Shown here: positions 1-7,122 of the stretch, piece after piece | How the letters are laid out: every line of letters starts with the position of its first letter | Position numbering within the stretch: the first letter of the stretch is position 1 | Position numbers and translations under genes: made by a program | Source of the DNA: JAJPGZ01 sp041167105 | Lineage (GTDB): Bacteria; Verrucomicrobiota; Verrucomicrobiia; Chthoniobacterales; UBA10450 | Length of the DNA stretch: 9,516 nt | Assembly: GCA_041167105.1 (NCBI GenBank) | Contig: JBEEGX010000073.1 | Coordinates: 1-9,516, forward strand | Direction: 5' to 3' | Notes under the pieces: generated by a model | Databases searched by the model: none | The model's input: the letters and a program-made list of their open reading frames with translations, nothing else | What the model was told of the DNA's origin: nothing

Positions 1-1
1 G

Positions 2-79
2 GTGGCGGAGGAGCCGCCCGAGGAAGCGAAGATCGAAGCGCGCACCGCACTGCGACGACAACTGGAGCCAGTTTCCTAA
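2..79 (+). CDS. C-terminal tail of an unidentified protein (5' end outside window)
   Basis: Reading from base 2, an open frame runs from the left edge to a TAA stop at 77-79 and ends in the charged sequence ...EEAKIEARTALRRQLEPVS. The tail is rich in Glu, Lys and Arg, as many protein C-termini are. The stop lies 21 bases before the ATG of the next gene on the same strand, so it is probably the preceding gene of the same operon. Only 25 codons are visible, no domain can be recognised and no function is assigned. A second frame (from base 1) is also open here, so the call rests on the sensible stop position and the composition. Confidence 0.5.
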   Translation: MAEEPPEEAKIEARTALRRQLEPVS

Positions 80-100
80 GTTCCGCATTCATCGACACGA

Positions 101-805
101 ATGCGCGCGTTGTTCATGTCGATCTTGTACATGTCGATCTTGCCGGCGTGTTTCGCCGGCGTGCGCCATTTCGGATTCGTCTACGAAGCGCCGACGTCCG
201 CGCCTGGATCGTTCGAGCTGGAAAATTGGATCACGTCGAAAGACGCCGACCAGGTTGCGTTCCGCCACGAAATCGAGATCGGCCTAACGGATCATTTCCA
301 GGCCAGCATTTATTTCGCGGATTGGTCGTGGACGAAATCGGAGACGCGTTACGATGACGCCGCGCTCGAGTTGATCTACAATTTCACCAATCCGGTGATC
401 GATCCGATCGGATTGTCGATCTACCAGGAGATTCGCGGCGGCGATGAATTGATCGAGTGCGAATCAAAAATCATCGCGCAGAAAAATTTCGGGCCGCTCA
501 TCCTCGCCTACAACGCAACGGTCGAAGCCGTTTGGGAAGACGATGAACGCGAAGGCGAGTTCACGAATGCAATCGGCGCGAGCTACGAAATTTCGCCGCG
601 ATTATCTGTCGGCGTTGAGCTCTTGCATGAGTTTGTTTTTCCGGATTGGCACGATGGCGAGGAAATCAGAAATGTTTTTGTCGGCCCGAATGTTTCGTAT
701 CGCCGCGCGAATTGGTTCGTGACCGTCTGTGCGCTGGCGCAGGCGACTTCGACGCCGGACGAACCGGATGTGCAGGTGCGCGCGATTGTCGGAGTTGGCT
801 TGTGA
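101..805 (+). CDS. Predicted outer-membrane beta-barrel protein, function unknown
   Basis: The product has 234 residues. It begins with a signal peptide (about 1-19, charged MR, hydrophobic core, then PACFAG), so it is exported; an alternative is lipid attachment at Cys17, but LPAC is a poor lipobox. The mature part alternates short amphipathic strands rich in aromatic residues with Gly/Asp turns (for example the stretches around HEIEIGLTDHFQASIYF, LSVGVELLHEF and VFVGPNVSYR). This is the look of a small outer-membrane beta-barrel. It ends in GVGL rather than the classical terminal Phe. No specific family is named with confidence. The signal peptide contains a repeated block, MSILYMSIL, encoded by two copies of a 10-base repeat spaced 15 bp apart. 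The stop overlaps the GTG of the following haem lipoprotein gene, suggesting translational coupling and perhaps a shared envelope role. No Shine-Dalgarno sequence is visible before the ATG. Confidence 0.75.
   Translation: MRALFMSILYMSILPACFAGVRHFGFVYEAPTSAPGSFELENWITSKDADQVAFRHEIEIGLTDHFQASIYFADWSWTKSETRYDDAALELIYNFTNPVIDPIGLSIYQEIRGGDELIECESKIIAQKNFGPLILAYNATVEAVWEDDEREGEFTNAIGASYEISPRLSVGVELLHEFVFPDWHDGEEIRNVFVGPNVSYRRANWFVTVCALAQATSTPDEPDVQVRAIVGVGL
117..141 (+). repeat. Tandem pair of the 10-mer in the beta-barrel protein's signal peptide
   Basis: TGTCGATCTT occurs at 117-126 and 132-141, a 15-bp period. The two units are CATGTCGATCTTGTA and CATGTCGATCTTGCC. In the reading frame they encode MSIL-Y-MSIL, the hydrophobic core of the signal peptide. 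Confidence 0.9.
791..794 (+). promoter_or_regulatory. Ribosome binding site for the GTG start at 802
   Basis: GGAG lies 7 bases before GTG 802, inside the end of the upstream gene. It is the clearest Shine-Dalgarno-like sequence seen before any start in this window, and it decides the start of the haem lipoprotein in favour of GTG 802 over ATG 646. Confidence 0.5.
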
Positions 806-1089
806 AGAGGCTGCTCTTCGTCTCGTTAGGCCTTCTCGGCGGCTGCGCGGCTTATGTGCCGCCGATCGTGACGAATGAACATGTCGATCTTGCGCAAGGC
901 CGTGAGCTATTCGCGCAACGTTGCATCGAATGTCACACGCTGCCGCCGGTCTGGCATTATTCGCGTGAAGAATGGCCGCGCATTGTCGATTCCATGGCAC
1001 ACCGCGCGAGTTTGCGGCCTAACGAGCGCGCCGCGATCCTCGCTTACATTCTGGCCGCGCGCGACATTCCGGTTGAACGCGCGCGGTAG
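802..1089 (+). CDS. Small lipoprotein with a single c-type haem motif
   Basis: The product has 95 residues from a GTG start that overlaps the previous gene's TGA (GTGA, 4-base overlap). Residues 1-15 form a lipoprotein signal peptide ending in the lipobox LGGC, with Cys15 the predicted lipidated residue. A single haem-attachment motif CIECH lies at 41-45 (Cys41, Cys44, His45). Met65 in VDSMAHRA, about 20 residues later, is a candidate distal ligand, and the helix with NERAAILAYIL matches the C-terminal helix of small cytochrome c domains. It is probably a periplasm-facing, membrane-anchored electron carrier or haem sensor; its partner is unknown. An in-frame ATG at 646 would give a longer protein, but it would lie inside the beta-barrel gene and remove the signal peptide, so it was rejected. 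The repeat TGTCGATCTT (882-891) encodes Val28-Asp29-Leu30, and CCTAACG words lie at 824 (reverse) and 1018. Confidence 0.8.
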   Translation: MKRLLFVSLGLLGGCAAYVPPIVTNEHVDLAQGRELFAQRCIECHTLPPVWHYSREEWPRIVDSMAHRASLRPNERAAILAYILAARDIPVERAR

Positions 1090-1105
1090 CTTTTCACCTT
1101 AGCGG

Positions 1106-4100
1106 ATGCTCAACCCGCTTCTCCGCCATTGTTCGTTGTCGATCTTGCAGTTGTCGATCTTGTCCGTCGCGTTCGCGGTCGAACCTTCGCCCGCTTCGAA
1201 ATCCAAAACCGGCGGCGGCGGAACGGCGACGCCGACTGCATCACCGGAAAAAAAGCCGGCGCCCGCGACGCAGATCGACGAGAAGCTTTTCAAAGGAATG
1301 CAGTGGCGCCAGGTGGGGCCCTTTCGCGGCGGACGCGCGCTCGCGATCGAGGGGGTGCCGGGCGAACCGAACACGTGGTACTTCGGCGCGGTCGCGGGCG
1401 GCGTTTGGAAAACGACGGATGGCGGACAGAATTGGAAACCGATTTTCGATAAGGCCGACATCTCATCCATTGGCGCAATCGCGGTCGCGCCATCCGATCA
1501 CAATGTGATTTACGTCGGGACGGGCGAATGCGCGCCGCGCGGGAACATGACCTACGGCACCGGGGTTTATAAAACAGAAGACGCCGGCGCGACCTGGAAG
1601 AACATCGGGCTGAAAGATTCGCGGCAGATCGGGGCGTTGATTGTCGATCCAAAAAATCCCGACGTGGTTTTGGTGGCGGCATTCGGACATATGTTTGGGC
1701 CTAACAACGAGCGCGGAATTTTTCGCACGGCCGACGGCGGCAAGACGTGGACGAAAGTTTTATTCAAGGATGAGAACACGGGCGGTATCGATGTCGTGTT
1801 CGACCCGCACAATCCGAATGTGGTGTTCGCGGCGTTGTGGCAGGCGCGGCGGCAGCCGTGGAATTTTTCGAGCGGCGGAGCGGGTAGCGGTCTTTACAAG
1901 TCGAACGATAACGGCGTGACATGGCGGCAGATCACCGGCGGCGGACTGCCGGAAGGAATTTACGGGCGCATCGGCGTGAGTGTGTCGGGCGCGGATGCGA
2001 ATCGCGTTTACGCCATCATCGAGAACAAAGATGGCGGCGGCATTTATCGATCGGAAGACGGCGGCGAGAAATGGACGCGTGTGAACGACGACGGACGTTT
2101 CCGCCAACGCGCGTGGTATTTCAGCAAAGTCTACGCGGACCCGAAAGTCGCCGACACGGTTTACGTGTTGAACACGGGCGCGTTCAAATCAACGGACGGC
2201 GGCAAGACGTTCAATTTGTTGCCGGCGCGCCACGGCGATCACCACGGGCTCTGGATTGATCCTAACGACCCGAACCGCCTCGGCAACGCGAACGACGGTG
2301 GCGCCGCGATCTCGATCGACGGCGGCAAGACTTGGACGACGCAAGGCAATCAGCCGACGGCGCAGTTTTATCACGTCGCCGTGGACAATGCGTTTCCGTA
2401 TCACATCTACGGCGCGCAACAGGACAACTCGAATGTCGGCATCGCGAGCCGCACTGATAGCGGAGTGATCGGCCGCGAAGATTGGTTTCAGGCGGGCGGC
2501 GGCGAGTGCGGCTTCGTCGCGCCCGATCCGCGCGACTGGAAAATCATTTATTCGAACAACGAAGGCTACATTTCCCGCTACGACAAAAATCGCGAGCAAT
2601 ACCAGGACATGAGCGTGTGGCCGATGGATAACTCCGGGCACGGCGCTGTCGATCTTACGTACCGGTTTCAATGGATCGCGCCGCTGTTTTTGTCGACGCA
2701 CAACCCGGACGTCATCTACACCGCGGCCGAGCGCGTGTTTCGTTCGAACGATCAAGGCCGCACGTGGATGGCGATCAGCGATGACCTAACGAGGAACGAT
2801 AAATCGAAACAGCAACCGAGCGGCGGACCGATTCAGCTCGACATCACGTCGGTGGAATATTTCGACACCGTGTTCGCGCTGGCCGAGTCGCCGGCGAAAC
2901 AAGGCACGTTGTGGGCGGGAACGGATGACGGTTGGGTTCACGTTTCGACCGACGACGGCAAAACGTGGACGAAAGTGACGCCGCCGGCACTTCCGCAATG
3001 GGCGACTGTCGATCTTATCGAGCCATCGCCAAAAGACGCGAACGCCGCCTACGTCGCGGTCGATAATCACCGTCAGGACGACATCAAGCCCTACATCTTC
3101 AAGACGAAAGATCTCGGCAAAACATGGACGCAAATCACCAACGGCATTCCGGAAGGCGCGTTCGTGCGCGCGGTTCGCGAAGATCCGCGCCGCGAAGGTT
3201 TGCTCTACGCCGGGACTGAGCTTGGCGTTTACGTTTCGTTCGACGACGGCGCGCATTGGCAGCCGCTGCAATTGAATCTGCCGATCTCGCCCGTTCACGA
3301 TCTCGTCGTGAAAGATGACGATCTTGTCGTCGCGACGCACGGGCGTGCGTTTTGGGTGCTCGATAATCTGACGCCGTTGCGCCAGGTCACGCCGCAATTG
3401 AATTCGCAGGACGCGATTCTTTATCAGCCCCAGGTCGGATTGATCCTGAATTATCCGACTGAGTTCGACAAACGCCAGCCGGTCGGCGACAACCCGCCGC
3501 CGGGCGCGATGCTCGATTACTACTTCAAAGCCGAGCCTAAAGACGAAGTCACGCTCGATGTTCTCGATGCGCAGGGCAAACTCGTTAGGCATTTGTCGAG
3601 CAAGGAGAAGAAGGACAATGAGCAACCGCCGGAGTGGCCCGACCGCGTCGAGCAGGTGAAAACGATCCCGGCGAAAGAAGGCATGAATCGTTTCGCGTGG
3701 GACCTGCGCTACGACGACCCGGTGCAAACGCCGGGCGCGTTTTATACCGGCGACGGGCCGCGCGGGCCGAAGGCAACGCCGGGCGATTATCAGTTGAAGC
3801 TTACCGTCAGCGGAAAAACGCAGACGGCGCCGCTCAAGCTCGTGATGGACCCGCGCGTCAAGATCGACAACGACGCTTTGCAAAAACAATTCGATCTCTC
3901 GATGCAGACGCGCAATCGCATTTCGCAATTGCACACTGCGATCAACGAAATCCGCGAGGTGAAATCGCAGATCAAATCGCTGCACGCGAAATTCGGCGAC
4001 GATCAGCGCGTGAAGCCGGCGCTCGATGCGGCTGACGACCTAACAAAGAAGATTTCGGCGGTCGAAGAAGAGTTAATCCAAGTGAACATGAAGAGCTCGG

Positions 4101-4348
4101 AAGGCAATCTCGTCTTCCCGAACAAGCTCAATGAGCGCTTCGATACGTTCAGTCACGTCATCGACGGCGCGAACGCCGCGCCGACGCAGCCGCAACAGGA
4201 CGTCTTCAAAGACTTGAGCAGCCAGCTCGACGCGCAGGTCGCAAAGTGGACGCAGATCCGCGATCAGGACGTGCCGAAGATTTCGGCGATGATCGCGCAG
4301 CTCAATCTGCCGGCGTTGATCATTAAGACGCCGGAAAAGAAATCCTAA
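1106..4348 (+). CDS. Secreted sortilin/VPS10-like Asp-box beta-propeller protein
   Basis: The product has 1080 residues. ATG 1106 is the first start after an in-frame TAG at 1100-1102. Residues 1-24 form a signal peptide (hydrophobic core LSILQLSILSVAFA), followed by a low-complexity Gly/Thr/Pro/Lys linker to about residue 55. Residues 65-760 carry 11 Asp-box (BNR) motifs of type SxDxGxTW, at 103, 157, 208, 266, 316, 362, 403, 547, 614, 667 and 711, as in sortilin/VPS10-type propellers often annotated as 'glycosyl hydrolase'. The block ATHGRAFWVLDN (743-754) closes the propeller in this family. Residues 800-915 look like a beta-sandwich domain (LDVLDAQGKLVRHL, then TPGDYQLKLTV). Residues 920-1065 are predicted helical or coiled-coil. 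These proteins are extracytoplasmic; the ligand or substrate is unknown, and no catalytic acid can be pointed to. It lies 16 bases after the haem lipoprotein gene, probably in the same operon. Five copies of the 10-base repeat fall inside it. Confidence 0.85.
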   Translation: MLNPLLRHCSLSILQLSILSVAFAVEPSPASKSKTGGGGTATPTASPEKKPAPATQIDEKLFKGMQWRQVGPFRGGRALAIEGVPGEPNTWYFGAVAGGVWKTTDGGQNWKPIFDKADISSIGAIAVAPSDHNVIYVGTGECAPRGNMTYGTGVYKTEDAGATWKNIGLKDSRQIGALIVDPKNPDVVLVAAFGHMFGPNNERGIFRTADGGKTWTKVLFKDENTGGIDVVFDPHNPNVVFAALWQARRQPWNFSSGGAGSGLYKSNDNGVTWRQITGGGLPEGIYGRIGVSVSGADANRVYAIIENKDGGGIYRSEDGGEKWTRVNDDGRFRQRAWYFSKVYADPKVADTVYVLNTGAFKSTDGGKTFNLLPARHGDHHGLWIDPNDPNRLGNANDGGAAISIDGGKTWTTQGNQPTAQFYHVAVDNAFPYHIYGAQQDNSNVGIASRTDSGVIGREDWFQAGGGECGFVAPDPRDWKIIYSNNEGYISRYDKNREQYQDMSVWPMDNSGHGAVDLTYRFQWIAPLFLSTHNPDVIYTAAERVFRSNDQGRTWMAISDDLTRNDKSKQQPSGGPIQLDITSVEYFDTVFALAESPAKQGTLWAGTDDGWVHVSTDDGKTWTKVTPPALPQWATVDLIEPSPKDANAAYVAVDNHRQDDIKPYIFKTKDLGKTWTQITNGIPEGAFVRAVREDPRREGLLYAGTELGVYVSFDDGAHWQPLQLNLPISPVHDLVVKDDDLVVATHGRAFWVLDNLTPLRQVTPQLNSQDAILYQPQVGLILNYPTEFDKRQPVGDNPPPGAMLDYYFKAEPKDEVTLDVLDAQGKLVRHLSSKEKKDNEQPPEWPDRVEQVKTIPAKEGMNRFAWDLRYDDPVQTPGAFYTGDGPRGPKATPGDYQLKLTVSGKTQTAPLKLVMDPRVKIDNDALQKQFDLSMQTRNRISQLHTAINEIREVKSQIKSLHAKFGDDQRVKPALDAADDLTKKISAVEEELIQVNMKSSEGNLVFPNKLNERFDTFSHVIDGANAAPTQPQQDVFKDLSSQLDAQVAKWTQIRDQDVPKISAMIAQLNLPALIIKTPEKKS
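1137..1161 (+). repeat. Tandem pair of the 10-mer in the propeller protein's signal peptide
   Basis: TGTCGATCTT occurs at 1137-1146 and 1152-1161, again with a 15-bp period. The units are GTTGTCGATCTTGCA and GTTGTCGATCTTGTC. They encode LSIL-Q-LSIL in the signal peptide, the same design as the pair at 117-141 in an unrelated gene. Confidence 0.9.
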
Positions 4349-4752
4349 TTCTTATCGACGGAATATTTTCCCGGGCCGACAAACAAAACGCCTAACAGCA
4401 AGATCGACATCTCCACCGCCGGCATGCGCGAATGGAAATCGCCATGCGTCTGCCAGATCGCGACCAGATGCACGAGCGTGATAATGAGCGTAAGCAAAAC
4501 GCCGATGCGAAAAAACAAACCGAGAATCATGAGCACGCCGCCGATGCAGCCTAACGACGCGCCGAGAAATCCCCAGAATTTGTAATGGCCATGCACATCG
4601 AGATGGCGCATGGCCGAACCGAAATGTTCCCAGCTCCCCTGCCCGTTCCAAAGCACCGGCACGAGCAGCACGATGAAAATGAATCCGAGGCTGGCGCGGA
4701 TGAGGAGCAAACCGGTCTCGCGATACTTGCTGAGGAATTGCAAAGCAGCCAT
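4345..4752 (-). CDS. DoxX-family integral membrane protein
   Basis: The product has 135 residues with about four hydrophobic segments: 14-35 (LLLIRASLGFIFIVLLVPVLW), 61-80, 82-100 and 113-126. It has the DoxX hallmarks: an early Arg in the first helix (LLLIRASLGFIFI), a second helix with GCIGGVLMILGLF, and a following FRIGVLLTLIITLVH. DoxX-type proteins are small inner-membrane proteins, some linked to quinone or thiosulfate oxidation and redox stress; the substrate cannot be read here. Its TAG stop shares bases with the TAA stop of the convergent propeller gene (CTAA at 4345-4348). Its ATG is 20 bases from the divergent nucleotidyltransferase start. A TGTCGATCTT copy (4400-4409, sense for this gene) encodes the MSIL of the last helix. 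No Shine-Dalgarno sequence is visible. Confidence 0.82.
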   Translation of the reverse strand: MAALQFLSKYRETGLLLIRASLGFIFIVLLVPVLWNGQGSWEHFGSAMRHLDVHGHYKFWGFLGASLGCIGGVLMILGLFFRIGVLLTLIITLVHLVAIWQTHGDFHSRMPAVEMSILLLGVLFVGPGKYSVDKN

Positions 4753-4772
4753 TGGCGCGAACTGTGATTGAA

Positions 4773-5468
4773 ATGGGGAAGATCGACAAGGCGGTTTTGC
4801 TCGCAGCGGGCCGCGGCACCCGCATGCGCGAGCTGACTAATGAGTTGCCCAAGCCGATGATCGTCGTGCGCGGCCAACCGGTCTTGCGGCACATCGTGGA
4901 TGGTTTGCGCGCGGCGGGAGTGAAACGTTTTCTCGTTGTCGTCGGATATCGCGCGGATGTGGTGCGACATTACTTTGGCGACGAAGTCGAATACGTAACG
5001 CAGGAAGTTCAGGACGGAACGGGACGAGTTGTCGATCTTGCGCGAAGTTTTGCGGGCGACGCGCCGTTTGTTCTGAGTTACGGCGACATCCTGGTCGATC
5101 CGCGCAATTACAATTCGATTGTCAATCTTGCGGACGATGTGGAGGCGGTCGTGAGCGTGAAACGCGATGAAGATGTGAGCAAAGGCGGCGCGGTGTTCGT
5201 GAACGAACAAATGGAAGTTGTCGATCTTCGCGAGAAGCCGTTGCCTAACGAGCCGACGAGCCGGTGGTATAACGCCGGTCTCTACGCATTTCGCCCGAGT
5301 ATTTTCGAATTCACGGCGAGATTGAAACCCTCGCCGCGCGGCGAATACGAATTAACGGATGCGATTCGCGAAATGGCGCAATCGGGCAAGCGCGTGAAAG
5401 CGCTCGAGCTGACCGGCGAATGGGCGGACGTGCGCGATCCCGAGATTCTCGCGAAGTTAAACGAATAG
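4773..5468 (+). CDS. Sugar-1-phosphate nucleotidyltransferase (NTP_transferase family)
   Basis: The product has 231 residues and makes an NDP-sugar from NTP and a sugar 1-phosphate in the cytoplasm. The signature loop LAAGRGTRM (10-18), with the conserved Lys27 in ELPKPM, binds the nucleotide. GTGR (82-85), Asp105 in SYGDILVD (metal site), EKP (154-156), NAG (168-170), EYELTD (191-196) and WADV (217-220, likely second metal Asp219) complete the fold. Length fits a catalytic domain with no left-handed helix acyltransferase, so it is not GlmU; it resembles RmlA, GalU-like or mannose-1-phosphate guanylyltransferase enzymes. Sugar and base specificity cannot be read. ATG 4773 is preferred: the upstream in-frame TTG 4752 overlaps the divergent doxX ATG and adds residues not needed by the fold; GTG 4764 is possible. 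No Shine-Dalgarno sequence is seen. Repeat copies lie at 4779 (codons 3-6), 5030 and 5219. Confidence 0.88.
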   Translation: MGKIDKAVLLAAGRGTRMRELTNELPKPMIVVRGQPVLRHIVDGLRAAGVKRFLVVVGYRADVVRHYFGDEVEYVTQEVQDGTGRVVDLARSFAGDAPFVLSYGDILVDPRNYNSIVNLADDVEAVVSVKRDEDVSKGGAVFVNEQMEVVDLREKPLPNEPTSRWYNAGLYAFRPSIFEFTARLKPSPRGEYELTDAIREMAQSGKRVKALELTGEWADVRDPEILAKLNE

Positions 5469-5472
5469 TAAT

Positions 5473-5482
5473 TGTCGATCTT
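5473..5482 (+). repeat. TGTCGATCTT repeat in a 12-base convergent gap
   Basis: An exact copy of the dispersed 10-mer begins 5 bases after the TAG of the nucleotidyltransferase gene and ends inside the TAA of the convergent pssA gene (5481-5483 on the minus strand). The whole gap between the two genes is 12 bases. No hairpin or T-tract terminator is visible here. Confidence 0.85.
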
Positions 5483-6308
5483 ACGGGAGCTGCTCGAGCG
5501 CTTCGTCTTCTTCGCCGATCTCCTCTTCGATCTCGCGCCGCCATTCGCGCGAGAGCCACGGACGCAAGAATCCGTAGAGCAAATACGACAAAAACAGAAC
5601 GGCCGGCATCCATTCGTAGTTCATGACCGTCGCGATCAAGATAAGAATGATGATGAGAAATCGCGGAATCGACTTCTTCGTCTTCCAGTTGATGGCCTTA
5701 AAGCTCGGATACTGGAAATGGCTGAACATCATGAACGAAAGAAAGAGCATCAGCGGCGGGAGGAGGAATTTCCAATTGCCGAGATAATGTTCGCCTTCGG
5801 CTAACCAGAGCATGAAAAGCGTGATGGACGCGATGAGGCCAGCCGCGGCCGGGATGGGGAAGCCGGTGAAATTTTTGCTGCTATCGTTGCCATTGCCCAC
5901 AGCGGCAGCGGTATTGAAGCGCGCGAGACGCAACGCGCCGCAGGCAAGATAAACGAAGGCAATGATCCAGCAGGCGCGCGGAAATTCTTTCAGCACGATG
6001 CGATAAACGAGGAGTGCGGGCGCGACACCAAACGAGACGATATCGGCTAACGAATCGAATTCGCGGCCGAATGCGCTTTCGTGGCCACCAAGACGCGCAA
6101 GGCGGCCGTCGAGCATATCAAAAACGCAGGCGCCGAGAATGAACCAGATGCCGGCGTGAAATAGATCCGCGGCGGCATCCGCATTCGTGCTTTGCAGCAG
6201 CGCGCCTTCGAGAACCTTCAACGTAGCGGTGAAGCCGCAGAAAAGATTTCCGGCCGTCATCAGGTTCGGCAGCAGGTAAATCTTTTGCGGATTGTTGTTG
6301 TCGTTCAT
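5481..6308 (-). CDS. pssA: CDP-diacylglycerol--serine O-phosphatidyltransferase
   Basis: The product has 275 residues. It condenses CDP-diacylglycerol with serine to give phosphatidylserine, in the inner membrane. The CDP-alcohol phosphatidyltransferase motif DGxxAR-x8-GxxxDxxxD is complete: Asp67, Gly68, Ala71, Arg72, Gly81, Asp85 and Asp89 (DGRLARLGGHESAFGREFDSLAD region). The start YLLPNLMTAGNLFCGF and the segment ACGALRLARFN then GFPIPAAAG are typical of the Gram-positive/archaeal-type PssA. Several hydrophobic helices follow, and the protein ends in an acidic tail (EEEIGEEDEALEQLP). Its ATG overlaps the TGA of psd by 4 bases (ATGA, 6308-6305). The two genes therefore form a translationally coupled pair, and the next step of the pathway is encoded just upstream. 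No exact copy of the 10-mer falls wholly inside this gene. Confidence 0.95.
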   Translation of the reverse strand: MNDNNNPQKIYLLPNLMTAGNLFCGFTATLKVLEGALLQSTNADAAADLFHAGIWFILGACVFDMLDGRLARLGGHESAFGREFDSLADIVSFGVAPALLVYRIVLKEFPRACWIIAFVYLACGALRLARFNTAAAVGNGNDSSKNFTGFPIPAAAGLIASITLFMLWLAEGEHYLGNWKFLLPPLMLFLSFMMFSHFQYPSFKAINWKTKKSIPRFLIIILILIATVMNYEWMPAVLFLSYLLYGFLRPWLSREWRREIEEEIGEEDEALEQLP

Positions 6309-6940
6309 TCGTTCGGCAGGCGGGCGATGATTGTCGATCCACCACGCACATGGTCGCCGATTTTCACGAGGATCTCAGCGTTGAGCGGCAAGTATACTTC
6401 CGTGCGCGAACCGAAGCGAATCATTCCGAAACGCTCGCCGCGTTTCAATTCGTCGCCGACTTGCGACCACGCCACGATGCGGCGCGCGATCGCGCCGGTG
6501 AGTTGCTTAACGACAATGGTGACCCGCGAATTTTGAAAGGCCCACGTCATCGATTCATTTTTGGTGGAGCATTCCGGATTGCGCGCGTCGAGGCAGAGAC
6601 CTTTGCGGTGTTCGCGGTAAACGATGCGGCCATCAATCGGCGCCCGATTGGTGTGCACGTCGAAGATCGACAAGAAGATGCCGACGCGTTTCGTTTTCGA
6701 TTTCACGATTTCCGGTTCGTCGATTTCAACGATGTCGGCGACGAGACCGTCAGCCGCTGCGACGACGACATCGGCATCGTTAGGCACGACGCGGTCGGGA
6801 TCGCGAAAGAATGCGAAGGTGTAAACGATCAACACGAGAAAGACTAACGAGAGCCATAGACTAACGAACCAACTGGCGAGCAATAGCGCGCCCAGAATCG
6901 CGAAAATCCAGCGGGCTTCGGCGAGTGTTTGGCGACGCAT
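6305..6940 (-). CDS. psd: Phosphatidylserine decarboxylase, short (archaeal-type) form
   Basis: The product has 211 residues. It decarboxylates phosphatidylserine to phosphatidylethanolamine. The proenzyme cleaves itself at the Gly-Ser of RFGSR (Gly177-Ser178), and the new N-terminal Ser becomes the pyruvoyl group. Two hydrophobic segments at about 11-44 anchor it in the membrane. FFRDPDR (about 44-50), ADGLV (about 63-67) and FLSIFDVHTNRAPIDG (about 89-104) are family signatures. The length fits the short Psd class, not the roughly 300-residue E. coli type. ATG 6940 is preferred; a GTG directly before it (6943) would add one residue. It is the first gene of the psd-pssA pair. The motif copy at 6663-6672, sense to this gene, encodes the conserved SIF of LSIFDVH, so here the word coincides with a conserved protein sequence. 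Confidence 0.95.
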   Translation of the reverse strand: MRRQTLAEARWIFAILGALLLASWFVSLWLSLVFLVLIVYTFAFFRDPDRVVPNDADVVVAAADGLVADIVEIDEPEIVKSKTKRVGIFLSIFDVHTNRAPIDGRIVYREHRKGLCLDARNPECSTKNESMTWAFQNSRVTIVVKQLTGAIARRIVAWSQVGDELKRGERFGMIRFGSRTEVYLPLNAEILVKIGDHVRGGSTIIARLPNE

Positions 6941-6994
6941 CACAGGTCACATTTCAGGTTCAAAACAGCGCGGTCAAGCTCTCGAAATTTGCGC

Positions 6995-7004
6995 AAGATC
7001 GACA
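6995..7004 (-). repeat. TGTCGATCTT repeat copy in the psd-gyrB intergenic region
   Basis: This is an exact copy, read as AAGATCGACA on the plus strand, free of coding constraint. On the minus strand it extends to TGTCGATCTTGCGCA, identical over 15 bases to the copy inside the haem lipoprotein gene at 882-896. The copy at 5030 shares the first 14 bases. Confidence 0.85.
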
Positions 7005-7094
7005 ATCGCCATTCTCCACCATATCCTGCGCTTTCGGCCGGCTCCCGTCCCAATATATAGCGGAAAATTCATCGGTTAAATCGCGAGATATTAG

Positions 7095-7122
7095 TTGTTT
7101 CTGCTGGTGTTTTGCCTATCCT
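7095..7122 (+). promoter_or_regulatory. gyrB: Candidate gyrB promoter
   Basis: TTGTTT (7095-7100) and TATCCT (7117-7122) are separated by 16 bases and lie about 28 bases before the ATG. They resemble sigma-70 -35 and -10 boxes but deviate from consensus, so this is only a guess from pattern. Confidence 0.25.

Noticed and set aside
646..1089. Longer haem protein starting at ATG 646
   Set aside because: It would overlap the beta-barrel gene by 160 bases and bury the lipoprotein signal peptide; GTG 802 has a GGAG upstream and a perfect LGGC lipobox.
1406..3258. Repeated GGCGG-rich blocks in the propeller gene
   Set aside because: These are the codons of Asp-box motifs (DGGKTW and similar), so the repeats follow from the protein fold.
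2786..3985. A 399-codon open frame on the minus strand inside the propeller gene
   Set aside because: It is fully antisense to a well-supported gene, its product is an Arg/Val/His-rich shadow translation without domains, and such frames are common in GC-rich DNA.
4331..4374. Possible terminator hairpin: CCGGAAAA pairing with TTTTCCCGG
   Set aside because: The stem is short with a bulge, the loop is about 27 bases, there is no T-tract, and both arms lie in coding sequence.
4752..4772. TTG 4752 as the nucleotidyltransferase start
   Set aside because: It overlaps the divergent doxX start codon and adds residues before the nucleotide-binding loop; ATG 4773 gives the normal N-terminus.
4551..5210. 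219-codon minus-strand frame antisense to the nucleotidyltransferase
   Set aside because: It is a shadow of two real genes, with no recognisable motif.
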